Assembly (NCBI GenBank): GCA_036401335.1
Contig: DASWVC010000339.1
Span: 1 to 11,503 of the forward strand
Direction: 5' to 3'
DNA from: DASWVC01 sp036401335
Lineage (GTDB): Bacteria; Verrucomicrobiota; Verrucomicrobiia; Chthoniobacterales; JAFAMB01
DNA: 11,503 bases
In this document: positions 1 through 5,796 of the stretch, piece by piece
Position numbering within the stretch: position 1 is the first letter of the stretch
How the letters are laid out: each line of letters begins with the position of its first letter
The notes under the pieces: model-generated
The model's database searches: none
Told to the model about the DNA's origin: nothing
Seen by the model: only the letters and a program-made list of their open reading frames with translations
Made by a program: the position numbers and the translations under genes

Positions 1-2
1 GT

Positions 3-86
3 GCGGCAGTTTTTCTGGCTTCGAATGACGCGGATTACATCGTGGCACAGACCTACGGGGTCGACGGAGGCAACTGGCTGGCTTGA
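3..86 (+). CDS. C-terminal end of an SDR-family dehydrogenase (sorbitol dehydrogenase-like), partial
   Basis: Only the last 27 residues and the TGA stop are inside the window; the gene starts upstream. The readable tail contains FLASNDADYIVAQTYGVDGG followed by NWLA. This matches the conserved end of classical short-chain dehydrogenases: the FLAS helix, the strand before the C-terminus, and the VDGG turn. A YIVAQTY(N/G)VDGGNW ending is typical of the sorbitol/galactitol polyol dehydrogenase subgroup, from family knowledge. Such enzymes are cytoplasmic and oxidise polyols or reduce ketoses with NAD(H). The catalytic Tyr-x3-Lys and Rossmann glycines lie outside the window, so the substrate is only a guess. 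SDR membership is quite secure; the sorbitol assignment is moderate. The first two bases of the window belong to the preceding codon. Confidence 0.82.
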   Translation, partial: AAVFLASNDADYIVAQTYGVDGGNWLA

Positions 87-383
87 CGGGGCGCGGGAAC
101 GCCTGGACCGCTAGACGTTCTAGGTTTCGGAATTTGTAAAATTTTCATACTAAAAAGGCAACTTACGGAACTTTGTGGCTTCGGTTGTTGGCTGAAAGAT
201 CGTTTGAAATGCTGACGTCCAGCGCTGAACCGGGTAATGTGATTAATTTTTGTCAACAACGGAAGCTCGCCGGCTTTATTCTTCGGCCTGTTCAGGTTCG
301 GGGCTGATGCTCAAGATTGAGAATTCTCAGTATTGAATTAACAGCAGTTATATGGGCTTTGTTGCTGGCCCTAAATCACCCAC
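87..383. other. Intergenic region between the SDR gene and ribBX
   Basis: This stretch is more AT-rich than its neighbours and I see no credible gene in it. A short hairpin (CTAGA/TCTAG, 111-123) lies just after the SDR stop but lacks a T-tract. A perfect 12-bp palindrome TGAGAATTCTCA lies at 318-329, about 55 bp before the ribBX start. I looked for an FMN (RFN) riboswitch, common ahead of riboflavin genes, and did not find its conserved core. No convincing -35/-10 pair was found. Confidence 0.5.
318..329. repeat. Perfect 12-bp palindrome upstream of ribBX
   Basis: TGAGAATTCTCA reads identically on both strands. It lies in the AT-rich leader region about 55 bp upstream of the ribBX ATG, where a repressor site could act. 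A 12-bp perfect palindrome is short enough to arise by chance, and no known regulator is assigned. Confidence 0.3.
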
Positions 384-1493
384 ATGAGCTTCGATTCCGT
401 CACGGAAGTGCTTGCTGACCTGCGTGCGGGGCGCATCGTGATCGTCACCGACGACGCCGACCGTGAAAACGAGGGAGACCTTATCTTCGCGGCGGAACAT
501 GCAACGCCGGAACTGGTCGCCTTCATGGTGCGGTACACCTCCGGGGTAATCTGTGTACCTATGCCCGGCCCCGACCTGGACCGCCTCGAACTGCCCTTGA
601 TGACCCGTGCCAACCGGGAGTCCATGCGGACGGCGTTCACCATTTCCGTGGATGCGCGGGATGGAATTGGTACCGGGATCTCCGCCCAGGACCGGTCCCG
701 CACCATCCGCCTGCTCGCGGACCCGAATACCACCGCCAAAGATTTTGTGCGCCCTGGTCATATTTTTCCGCTCCGCTACCGTGAAGGCGGGGTGCTGACT
801 CGAGCCGGGCACACGGAAGCCTCCGTCGATCTGGCGAAAATGGCTGGGCTTCGGCCGGTCGGGGTACTGGCAGAACTTGTCAACGACGATGGCACCATGG
901 CACGGCTGCCGGAGCTAGTGGCCTTCAAGGCCCGCCATGGCCTGAAATTATGCTCCATCGAAGACCTGATATTTTACCGAAGCGCGCGGGAAAAATTGAT
1001 CCGACGGGAGCAGGTGATTCACATGCCGACGGACTATGGACCCTTCGAGCTCTACCTGTACCGATCGTTGATTGATGGAGGCACGCACATTGCCCTCGTT
1101 CATGGCGACCTTACCCACCACCGGACGGCGTTGGTCCGTGTGCACCGGGAGAACAGCGTAAAAGACCTTTTTGGATCGCGGATTGGCGCGACTTCTAACG
1201 TCCTTCACCGGTCCCTAGAGCACTTGGCCAAGGCTGACCCAGGCGTTCTCGTCTATCTGCGGCAGGAATCCAGGGGGATGCCTTCCAGCTTGCCGTTTGC
1301 CGGGGGGAGCCAATCCGACGATGATACGCCTGCGCCGGTCCTTCATGGACCGCTTCGCGAATACGGGTTGGGCGCCCAAATTCTGGCCGACCTCGGGATC
1401 AGCCGTCTCCGGCTCCTGACGGACAGCCCGAAGAAGGTGGTAGGACTGGACGGGTTTGGGCTGGAAATCATCGAGCACCTGCCGCTGAGTTAG
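384..1493 (+). CDS. ribB: 3,4-dihydroxy-2-butanone 4-phosphate synthase with degenerate GTP cyclohydrolase II-like domain (RibBX type)
   Basis: This 369-residue cytoplasmic enzyme should convert ribulose 5-phosphate to 3,4-dihydroxy-2-butanone 4-phosphate, one branch of riboflavin synthesis. The N-terminal RibB domain (about 1-200) keeps DRENEGDL (26-33), TSGVICVPM (52-60), RPGHIFPL (123-130), AGHTEA (141-146) and NDDGTMAR (167-174). The C-terminal domain (about 205-369) is homologous to GTP cyclohydrolase II but looks catalytically dead. The three zinc cysteines of the VHSEC-x10-CDC motif are Asn257, Gly268 and Thr270. The QEGRGIGLLNK region reads QESRGMPSSLP, and the usual D-L-R-D-Y-G reads P-L-R-E-Y-G, so the catalytic Asp is gone while the Arg remains. 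The ATG fits the family N-terminus but has no Shine-Dalgarno sequence. Such a cell needs a separate RibA. RibB activity is confident; the role of the tail is unknown. Confidence 0.93.
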   Translation: MSFDSVTEVLADLRAGRIVIVTDDADRENEGDLIFAAEHATPELVAFMVRYTSGVICVPMPGPDLDRLELPLMTRANRESMRTAFTISVDARDGIGTGISAQDRSRTIRLLADPNTTAKDFVRPGHIFPLRYREGGVLTRAGHTEASVDLAKMAGLRPVGVLAELVNDDGTMARLPELVAFKARHGLKLCSIEDLIFYRSAREKLIRREQVIHMPTDYGPFELYLYRSLIDGGTHIALVHGDLTHHRTALVRVHRENSVKDLFGSRIGATSNVLHRSLEHLAKADPGVLVYLRQESRGMPSSLPFAGGSQSDDDTPAPVLHGPLREYGLGAQILADLGISRLRLLTDSPKKVVGLDGFGLEIIEHLPLS

Positions 1494-1601
1494 CGCAGGC
1501 GCCTGGAAGCCTTTCCAATCGGCAGCCTCCCTAAAATGGGTGGCGGTCGTGCCGCGTCGGTTCTCGGGGAAGGCCACTGCGGTCAAAACGGAGGTGCCTC
1601 G

Positions 1602-1801
1602 CAGGGCAGCTTGGCCCTGTCAGGTGCGTTTACGGTGGGGTGTTCCTCCCTTACCGACTCCGGGGCACGGCCGTTGCCCTTTTCAGTCGTTTGAAGACCT
1701 GGCGGAAGCGCGTTCCGCCCGGGGGCCGACGCTTTGCCCGAGCAGGTCGGGGTTAGAAGCTCCATTGCCACTGAAGCTTTGAGTACAGCTCAAAGCTTTT
1801 T
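1602..1801 (+). ncRNA. Candidate structured RNA or long 3' UTR ending in an intrinsic terminator
   Basis: Consecutive stems can be drawn by eye: CAGGGC/GCCCTG (1602-1607 with 1614-1619); CGACT/AGTCG enclosing GGGCA/TGCCC (1655-1689); GGCGGAA/TTCCGCC (1701-1707 with 1713-1719); CCGAC/GTCGG (1726-1730 with 1746-1750); then the terminator at 1774-1801. The array starts about 105 nt after the ribBX stop. It could be a small RNA with its own promoter, an RNA processed from the ribBX transcript, or chance pairing in GC-rich DNA. It does not match tmRNA, SRP RNA, RNase P RNA or tRNA signatures that I know. No promoter was identified and the 5' end is arbitrary. Confidence 0.3.
1774..1801 (+). terminator. 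Rho-independent terminator
   Basis: A perfect 10-bp stem, AAGCTTTGAG (1774-1783) with CTCAAAGCTT (1789-1798) around a 5-nt loop, runs straight into TTTTT (1797-1801). The T-tract is on the + strand side only, so it stops rightward transcription, either from ribBX or from an RNA between 1602 and here. The stem is rather AT-rich but long and perfect. Confidence 0.75.
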
Positions 1802-1958
1802 ACTCCTCCATTCGCAAAATTTGGAATGGCAATGAACGCTCGGCGGGTCTGCTGCCTCAATCCCGCACACCCCCCGGGACGTTCATCCCTTACGGCGAGT
1901 GCCTTCCGCCGAAGTCTTTGGTGGCATTTTCAGCCGGAATTCGTAGAACTATACCCCT

Positions 1959-2291
1959 ATGAAAAAAATTATGGCTACGGTAGTTTTCATTGGTATCTCA
2001 GTGGTGGTTGGGGCTCAACACACGCAGGCGTGGACGAAGAATGCCTTTTTGCTCCATTCACGAACCGCGCAGGTTGTTGCGTTTTTCATTCCCACGGCGA
2101 AGCCACCGCTCAAAGCGGCACAGGAAGTGGCATTTTTCATCCCGATTCCCAAGCACGGACCGCAGCGTGAAGCAGTCGGTGCGCTCACCCTGCAAGCCCG
2201 GGCGGGGCGGGATGTGGCGTTCTTCATCCCCATTCCCAAGCACGGACCGCAATGCGAGGCGTCCGGTGCGTCCCTCCAGGCGGTCGGATGA
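1959..2291 (+). CDS. Small exported protein with three VAFFIP repeats, function unknown
   Basis: The 110-residue product starts MKKIMATVVFIGISVVVG, a typical Sec signal peptide with a Lys-Lys n-region and a hydrophobic core, and a likely cleavage after HTQA (residue 24). The mature part carries three repeats: VVAFFIPTAKPPLKAAQ (39-55), EVAFFIPIPKHGPQREA (56-72) and DVAFFIPIPKHGPQCEA (85-101). Copies 2 and 3 are nearly identical, and most of their differences fall at third codon positions. I recognise no family. There is no Shine-Dalgarno sequence. The opposite strand is also open here and would encode repeats of the GMKNATS type. Its frame shares wobble positions with this one, so the substitution pattern alone cannot decide the strand; the signal peptide favours this one. 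Its 3' end converges on the NTF2-like gene. It may be a surface, adhesion or peptide-precursor protein, but nothing proves that. Confidence 0.55.
   Translation: MKKIMATVVFIGISVVVGAQHTQAWTKNAFLLHSRTAQVVAFFIPTAKPPLKAAQEVAFFIPIPKHGPQREAVGALTLQARAGRDVAFFIPIPKHGPQCEASGASLQAVG
2073..2260 (+). repeat. Three in-frame repeat units inside the exported repeat protein
   Basis: Units begin at 2073, 2124 and 2211. The second and third share a core of about 45 bp (coding VAFFIPIPKHGPQ), start to start 87 bp. The first is shorter and diverged, sharing only the VAFFIP part, 51 bp before the second. All spacings are multiples of three. This fits expansion within a coding sequence, though it does not rule out a DNA-level repeat. 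Confidence 0.7.
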
Positions 2292-2336
2292 ACGTTTGGC
2301 GGCCCGGGAGAAGAAATCTCGCCGCAACAAGCGACT

Positions 2337-2366
2337 GCCTTTCGGGATTGGTCTGTCCCGAAAGGC
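2337..2366. terminator. Perfect hairpin between convergent genes, probable bidirectional terminator
   Basis: GCCTTTCGGGA (2337-2347) pairs perfectly over 11 bp with TCCCGAAAGGC (2356-2366) around an 8-nt loop. It sits 4 bp beyond the stop of the leftward NTF2-like gene and 45 bp beyond the stop of the rightward repeat-protein gene. Neither side has a T-tract, so termination may need Rho, or the stem may mainly protect 3' ends. The stem itself is unambiguous; the function is inferred from position. Confidence 0.6.
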
Positions 2367-2370
2367 GGCT

Positions 2371-2898
2371 TCAGGGGGTAAATGTACTCGAGTGTTCTGT
2401 AATGATTTTCCAGCCGTCGGCAAAGTGTTGGAAAATAGAACTGTCCGTGCAGTAGGTACGGTGTCCCCCCGGTTGAATAACCGTCCACCAGCTCAGGGTC
2501 AAAGCCAGCCCGGGCCCAAGGTGTTGAACCTTGATCTTTTCGAGGCTGAAGCTTCCCAGGTCCGTTTTATTGGGATAGGAACGTTCATACGCGGCTTTCA
2601 GCTCGGCCCAACCCCTGATTTCGGCTCCGTCACTGACGATCTGGAGATCAGGAGACTGCCAGAAGAAGAGCAGGTAATGTTCAAGGTCATGGGCGTTGGC
2701 ATAGGTCACCATTTGGGTGACAGCCGCTTTGATTTCGCCTTCTTCCTGCAGAAAGTCATCGGTACGAGGGCGGGGTGTGGGTGCAGTCGAGCCGCTTCCC
2801 CAGGGTTCCACGGGGATTGGCTGCTGAGCGTGGCTTGATGAAGCAGCCAACCAAGCTAGACCGATCCAAACAAGAACTTTGGAGAAACCACCGATCAA
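2371..2898 (-). CDS. Exported NTF2/SnoaL-like (DUF4440-type) protein
   Basis: This 175-residue product begins at a TTG codon. The encoded start MIGGFSKVLVWIGLAWLAASSSHA is a clear Sec signal peptide with likely cleavage after HA (residue 24). A Pro-rich linker follows, then one NTF2-like cone domain (about 53-172). It shows the expected helix with a conserved pattern (ANAHDLEHYLLFF), a middle RGWAELKAAYERSYP segment, strands around LALTLSWWTVI, and the family ending DGWKIITEHSS (161-171). These domains act as ketosteroid-isomerase-like enzymes, ligand binders or dimerisation modules, so no reaction can be assigned. A stop codon lies upstream in frame with no ATG between, so TTG is the best start. 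A promoter-like TTCAAA-N18-TAGAAT lies just upstream. Location is inferred to be periplasmic. Confidence 0.75.
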   Translation of the reverse strand: MIGGFSKVLVWIGLAWLAASSSHAQQPIPVEPWGSGSTAPTPRPRTDDFLQEEGEIKAAVTQMVTYANAHDLEHYLLFFWQSPDLQIVSDGAEIRGWAELKAAYERSYPNKTDLGSFSLEKIKVQHLGPGLALTLSWWTVIQPGGHRTYCTDSSIFQHFADGWKIITEHSSTFTP

Positions 2899-2919
2899 GA
2901 TGAGGTACCATCTAACGGT

Positions 2920-2949
2920 ATTCTAAAACTTTGAATAGCTATTTTTGAA
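2920..2949 (-). promoter_or_regulatory. Candidate promoter for the NTF2-like gene
   Basis: On the minus strand, TTCAAA (complement of 2944-2949) and TAGAAT (complement of 2920-2925) are 18 bp apart and match sigma70 consensus at 4/6 and 5/6. A start site about 7 nt downstream would leave a leader of roughly 15 nt before the TTG start. Found by eye only. Confidence 0.4.
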
Positions 2950-2977
2950 TCGATCTGCTTGCTCGAGAAATACGATT

Positions 2978-3012
2978 TTCAAAGCAGGTATAGTGGGTAT
3001 AATTGCTTTGAA
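2978..3012. promoter_or_regulatory. 35-bp inverted repeat enclosing a perfect -10-like TATAAT
   Basis: TTCAAAGCA (2978-2986) and TGCTTTGAA (3004-3012) are perfect 9-bp inverted copies separated by 17 bp. The spacer holds GGTATA twice and a perfect TATAAT (2998-3003). A weak TTTTCA (2976-2981) lies 16 bp ahead of it on the + strand. The site is upstream of the leftward NTF2-like gene and downstream of the phosphate permease gene. It may be an operator, a promoter for a short rightward transcript, or a hairpin. No gene is seen just downstream on the + strand. Confidence 0.35.
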
Positions 3013-3094
3013 GGGGTTCGGCCTTGTTGTTTGCCTTGTTCACTCAAACCCGCCGCCCCCTAAAACCCTGGCCTAATTTTTCCCGCCCGCATCA

Positions 3095-3124
3095 AAAAGC
3101 CAGCTTTTCCTGATGGAAAGAAGC
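3095..3124 (-). terminator. Possible terminator after the phosphate permease gene
   Basis: On the minus strand about 40 nt past the permease stop, GCT and TTTCC pair with GGAAA and AGC across a 4-nt loop, with a 2-nt bulge. A TTTTT run (complement of 3095-3099) follows. The stem is short and interrupted, so this is a weak call supported mainly by position and the T-run. Confidence 0.35.
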
Positions 3125-3163
3125 CGCCGGGCTGCCCACGCCAACGCCTAGAACGGCTGGTCT

Positions 3164-4639
3164 TTACTTCCACCCGAGAACGTTGAAGAAAAATGCGAGG
3201 AGGCCGGAAAACAAGACCGCTCCCAGAAAGAAACAAACCGGCAGCGTCAAGACCCAAGCCAGAAGAATGTTGCGCAACGTGTCTTTTTGCAGGCCGGAAC
3301 GGTTTGCTGACATCGTGCCCGCAATCCCGGATGAAAGCACGTGCGTGGTACTCACGGGAAGGCCCAGGCGGTCTGCAAGCAGGATGGTTCCTGCGGTTGT
3401 GAGCTCGGCGGCGGCGCCTTGCGCATAAGCCAGATGAGATTTGCCGATTTTCTCGCCCACCGTTACCACAATTCGCTTCCAGCCGATCATCGTGCCGAGG
3501 CCGAGTGCCGCTGCCACCGCTGCCTTTACCCAGACCGGGATGTAGTCAATCGCGTTCTTCAACGAACCTTCAAGGGATTTAACCTCGCCTGGGCTGACCT
3601 GTTTCTCACGCACCAACTTCTGGACGGCTCCCTGGATCAGGTACACGCTCCGTCGCTGGTCCTGCCGATCTTCCATCGGAATGTCCTCGATTCGGTCCCG
3701 GCCTTGAAGCTTATCCTGAAGCTGCTGCGTCTCCGTGATCAACGCCGGGTAGACATTGGCATCGAGTTTAGCTTCCGGAAAATTAAAGGAGGTCAGGTGT
3801 TTGCGAGCCTCCTCCGGGGCAAGGGGTGGGGCGCCAGCGGCCTTCCCCTGAAAAACCTGCTTGGCGTGGTCCAATTCGGTCGTGAGCGCTTTCAACTCGT
3901 TCGGTTTAAGGTTGGGGTTCAGCGCCAGGCCTGCAGGCAGAACGACAATCAGAATGAGCATGAAAAGGCCCATTCCCTTTTGACCGTCATTGGAACCGTG
4001 CGCGAAGCTCACGCCGGTGCAGGTCAAAATGAGCAAACCACGAATCCACCCGGGAGGCGTCCTCTTCGGGTCAGCCGGCTGAAACAAGCGGTCGTTGTGC
4101 ACGAAATTTCGAAGGAGAATCAGCAGGAGGGCGGCGCAGGCAAAGCCGATGATGGGGGAGATAAGCAACGACATCATCACGTTGTGAACCTGGTCCCAAC
4201 GCATTCCCTGAACGCGACCCGAGTGCAGGAAGCTGTCTGTAAGGCTGACCCCGATGATTGCCCCGATCAAACTGTGGGAGCTTGAGCAAGGCAGCCCAAG
4301 GTACCAGGTCCCAAAATTCCAGATGACCGCAGCCAGCAAGAGGGCAAACAAGGCGGCTGCCCCGGTTCCGGACGCCACGTTTAACACCAGCGTTGGCGGG
4401 AGCAACGCCACAATCCCGTAAGCGACCGCTCCCGTGGAAGTCAGCACCCCGATAAAGTTCCACAGCCCCGACCACACGACGGCACCCGTCGGCGGAAGGC
4501 TATGGGTGTAGATGACCGTGGCCACCGCGTTTGCAGTGTCATGAAATCCGTTGATGAATTCGAAAAAGAGTCCGAAAAAAATTGCCACGATCGCAAACGC
4601 GACCACGCCCGCCGTAAGATGTTCGCCTCCAATGTCCAT
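3164..4639 (-). CDS. pit: PiT-family low-affinity inorganic phosphate permease
   Basis: This 491-residue integral inner-membrane protein is close to the length of E. coli PitA. It should carry phosphate, usually as a neutral metal-phosphate complex, in symport with protons. The two inverted PiT repeats are evident. The N-terminal half carries NGFHDTANAVAT (30-41) and GLPCSSSHSLIGA (115-127). The C-terminal half begins with SFAHGSNDGQKGMG (211-224) and carries GLPVSTTHVLSSGIAGT (426-442). A large hydrophilic loop of about 125 residues (roughly 242-366) separates the halves, as in PitA-type proteins. About ten hydrophobic segments flank these motifs. No PhoU-like gene is adjacent and I saw no Pho box upstream. 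The ATG lacks a properly spaced Shine-Dalgarno sequence; GGAG lies about 25 nt upstream, too far. No in-frame alternative start was seen in the 30 nt upstream. Confidence 0.95.
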   Translation of the reverse strand: MDIGGEHLTAGVVAFAIVAIFFGLFFEFINGFHDTANAVATVIYTHSLPPTGAVVWSGLWNFIGVLTSTGAVAYGIVALLPPTLVLNVASGTGAAALFALLLAAVIWNFGTWYLGLPCSSSHSLIGAIIGVSLTDSFLHSGRVQGMRWDQVHNVMMSLLISPIIGFACAALLLILLRNFVHNDRLFQPADPKRTPPGWIRGLLILTCTGVSFAHGSNDGQKGMGLFMLILIVVLPAGLALNPNLKPNELKALTTELDHAKQVFQGKAAGAPPLAPEEARKHLTSFNFPEAKLDANVYPALITETQQLQDKLQGRDRIEDIPMEDRQDQRRSVYLIQGAVQKLVREKQVSPGEVKSLEGSLKNAIDYIPVWVKAAVAAALGLGTMIGWKRIVVTVGEKIGKSHLAYAQGAAAELTTAGTILLADRLGLPVSTTHVLSSGIAGTMSANRSGLQKDTLRNILLAWVLTLPVCFFLGAVLFSGLLAFFFNVLGWK

Positions 4640-4825
4640 GCTCGTGTGCTTTGTTTTCGAGCACTCCTTCGCACAGATCGAGGAATGGAGGATGTGAACT
4701 TTTCGTTACAAAAGCCCGGACTTTTCCGGCGGCGGATCGCAGGGCAGCGTAGCAAACCTGAGGGACAAGAAGGAAAAATTTGTTTGGGCACGGCCGCAAC
4801 CCGCGCGCCCCGAGGCGCACCCGCC

Positions 4826-4844
4826 GACGGAAGCGCGCTCCGTC
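4826..4844 (-). terminator. Hairpin directly after the 82-residue protein gene
   Basis: GACGGA (4826-4831) pairs with TCCGTC (4839-4844) around a GC-rich 7-nt loop that can partly pair further. It begins 2 bp past the stop of the leftward gene. No T-tract follows, so it may be a weak or Rho-dependent terminator. It lies ahead of the phosphate permease gene, separating the two. Confidence 0.35.
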
Positions 4845-4846
4845 AG

Positions 4847-5095
4847 CTAAGCCAAGCCCGGTTGTCCCTTAGTGCTTTCCGGTTCGGGAACAGCGCCTTT
4901 AGGCAAGGTGCCGGTCTCCTGGCGTTCTAGTTCACGCTGGACTTCATCCACCGTTTTGGCGTGCTCCTCGACGGCCTCACGCAACGGCGCTCCCCCTGGC
5001 TGCCCAATGGCTTCGCCCACCTGGTTCAAGGCTTCGGCCTGGCGCTCCACTGCCTTTTGCAGCGGCCGCTGCGGAACGACATTTTCCTGACTCAT
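4847..5095 (-). CDS. Small charged helical protein, function unknown
   Basis: This 82-residue soluble protein has no recognised family. Residues about 10-30 (LQKAVERQAEALNQVGEAI) and 38-60 (LREAVEEHAKTVDEVQRELE) form two amphipathic, heptad-like helices joined by a GQPGGAP turn. This suggests a helical hairpin or coiled coil that may oligomerise. The tail is Pro/Gly/Glu-rich and probably disordered. The start is well supported: AAGGA lies 7 nt before the ATG, the clearest Shine-Dalgarno sequence in the window. The frame stays open far upstream but that extension shows no protein-like features. It lies 98 bp downstream of, and on the same strand as, the membrane-protein gene, so co-transcription is possible. 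No enzyme motif, signal peptide or membrane segment is present. Confidence 0.65.
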   Translation of the reverse strand: MSQENVVPQRPLQKAVERQAEALNQVGEAIGQPGGAPLREAVEEHAKTVDEVQRELERQETGTLPKGAVPEPESTKGQPGLA

Positions 5096-5193
5096 AATTC
5101 TGTCCTTGGTTCGTTGCTGGCCGCACAGTCGGTTGGACAAGTTTGAGTGGCTGAGCGTGCCCTTGCGGACCGCCGAGGCATGGGGAGTCAGCC

Positions 5194-5796
5194 CTAGCCG
5201 AGAAGCCCCTGTAACTGGAGCATACCGCAGCCCAGTAAAACCGCTGAGCCTGCGATCCTGAGGAATCCGCCTTGGCTGAGCCAGCCTGGCCCGGGCCGTC
5301 CGCCCCACGATGCCCTTTTGCACAAGCGGAGTCGCTCCTCTGCATCAAGGGTTTCCTGGAAGCTCACGAGCAACAAGAGCAAGGTTTCCAGCAAGGCAGC
5401 ACACCAGGAAACGTTATGCCGGACGACGGCAATCACAAACAGGGCCAGGAACCCGCCGAGCGCACCGATCAGAACTTGCTGGAGGCCCAAGACGAGTTTG
5501 AGGGCTGGCCACCAGCCTGGGTGCTTCGGTTCGATTCCTTTCGAGAAACGATCACCGGTGCGGAAAAGAAACGGCAGCAACGCCCAAACCAAACCCGTGG
5601 CCAGGGGCGCAGACCGCAGGAGGCAGTGCGTCGGCGATGCCGGCAACGTCGGGTAATGAAAGAACAATCCGGAAACGGCCAGCAATGAAAAAGGCCAAAG
5701 TAACAATCCGGCATGCCGCTCAAGCTTTGACTCCAGTTGGACAGACCGGCGGGTGCATTCGCGGGCAACGATCGACCACGCAGCTCGTGTGTTCAT
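5194..5796 (-). CDS. Multi-pass membrane protein of unknown function, possibly SOS-controlled
   Basis: This 200-residue product (start at the ATG complementary to 5794-5796) has about five hydrophobic segments: 30-47, 63-79, 99-125, 131-147 and 178-198. The N-terminus is basic (RECTRRSVQ) and a charged loop follows segment 4 (DAEERLRLCKRASW), so it is probably in the inner membrane. I recognise no family. Codon use is GC-rich at third positions, supporting coding. The start is uncertain: other in-frame ATGs lie at 5814 and 5928. The 5928 start would overlap the divergent epimerase gene, so a start at 5796 or 5814 is preferred. Two LexA-box-like palindromes cover the start region. A TTGGCA-N17-TACCAA promoter would put transcription onset near 5797, giving a leaderless or nearly leaderless mRNA. 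A link to DNA damage is inference. Confidence 0.62.
   Translation of the reverse strand: MNTRAAWSIVARECTRRSVQLESKLERHAGLLLWPFSLLAVSGLFFHYPTLPASPTHCLLRSAPLATGLVWALLPFLFRTGDRFSKGIEPKHPGWWPALKLVLGLQQVLIGALGGFLALFVIAVVRHNVSWCAALLETLLLLLVSFQETLDAEERLRLCKRASWGGRPGPGWLSQGGFLRIAGSAVLLGCGMLQLQGLLG

Larger units (their letters stand above)
1494..1958. other. Gene-free region between ribBX and the repeat-protein gene
   Basis: No credible coding sequence is seen in these 465 bases; the open frames are GC-driven and lack recognisable protein features. The region contains a series of short hairpins from 1602 onward and ends its first half with a strong intrinsic terminator at 1774-1801. A further stem (CCATTC/GAATGG, about 1808-1829) follows. 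A weak promoter-like pair, TTTTCA then 17 bp then TATACC (1950-1955), lies immediately before the ATG at 1959. That is very close to the start codon, so it is only a candidate. Confidence 0.5.

Noticed and set aside
87..383. FMN (RFN) riboswitch ahead of the riboflavin gene
   Set aside because: The conserved RFN core segments are not present in the upstream sequence.
1540..1782. Small plus-strand open frame after ribBX
   Set aside because: No ribosome-binding site and no protein-like features; it lies across the hairpin array and ends inside the terminator stem.
2015..2488. Minus-strand frame with repeated Cys and GMKNATS units across the repeat-protein gene
   Set aside because: It has no signal peptide or credible start and overlaps the NTF2-like gene. 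The plus frame has a signal peptide, though the strand choice is not fully proven.
1990..2838. Plus-strand frame of 282 codons spanning the repeat gene and the NTF2-like gene
   Set aside because: Composition is Arg/Ser-rich and not protein-like, and it crosses two better-supported genes and the hairpin between them.
3341..4285. Long plus-strand open frame opposite the phosphate permease
   Set aside because: The minus-strand PiT protein has all family motifs, so the antisense frame is a shadow.
4850..5323. N-terminal extension of the 82-residue protein to 158 residues
   Set aside because: The internal ATG has a well-placed AAGGA, and the extension overlaps the end of the membrane-protein gene with basic, low-complexity sequence.
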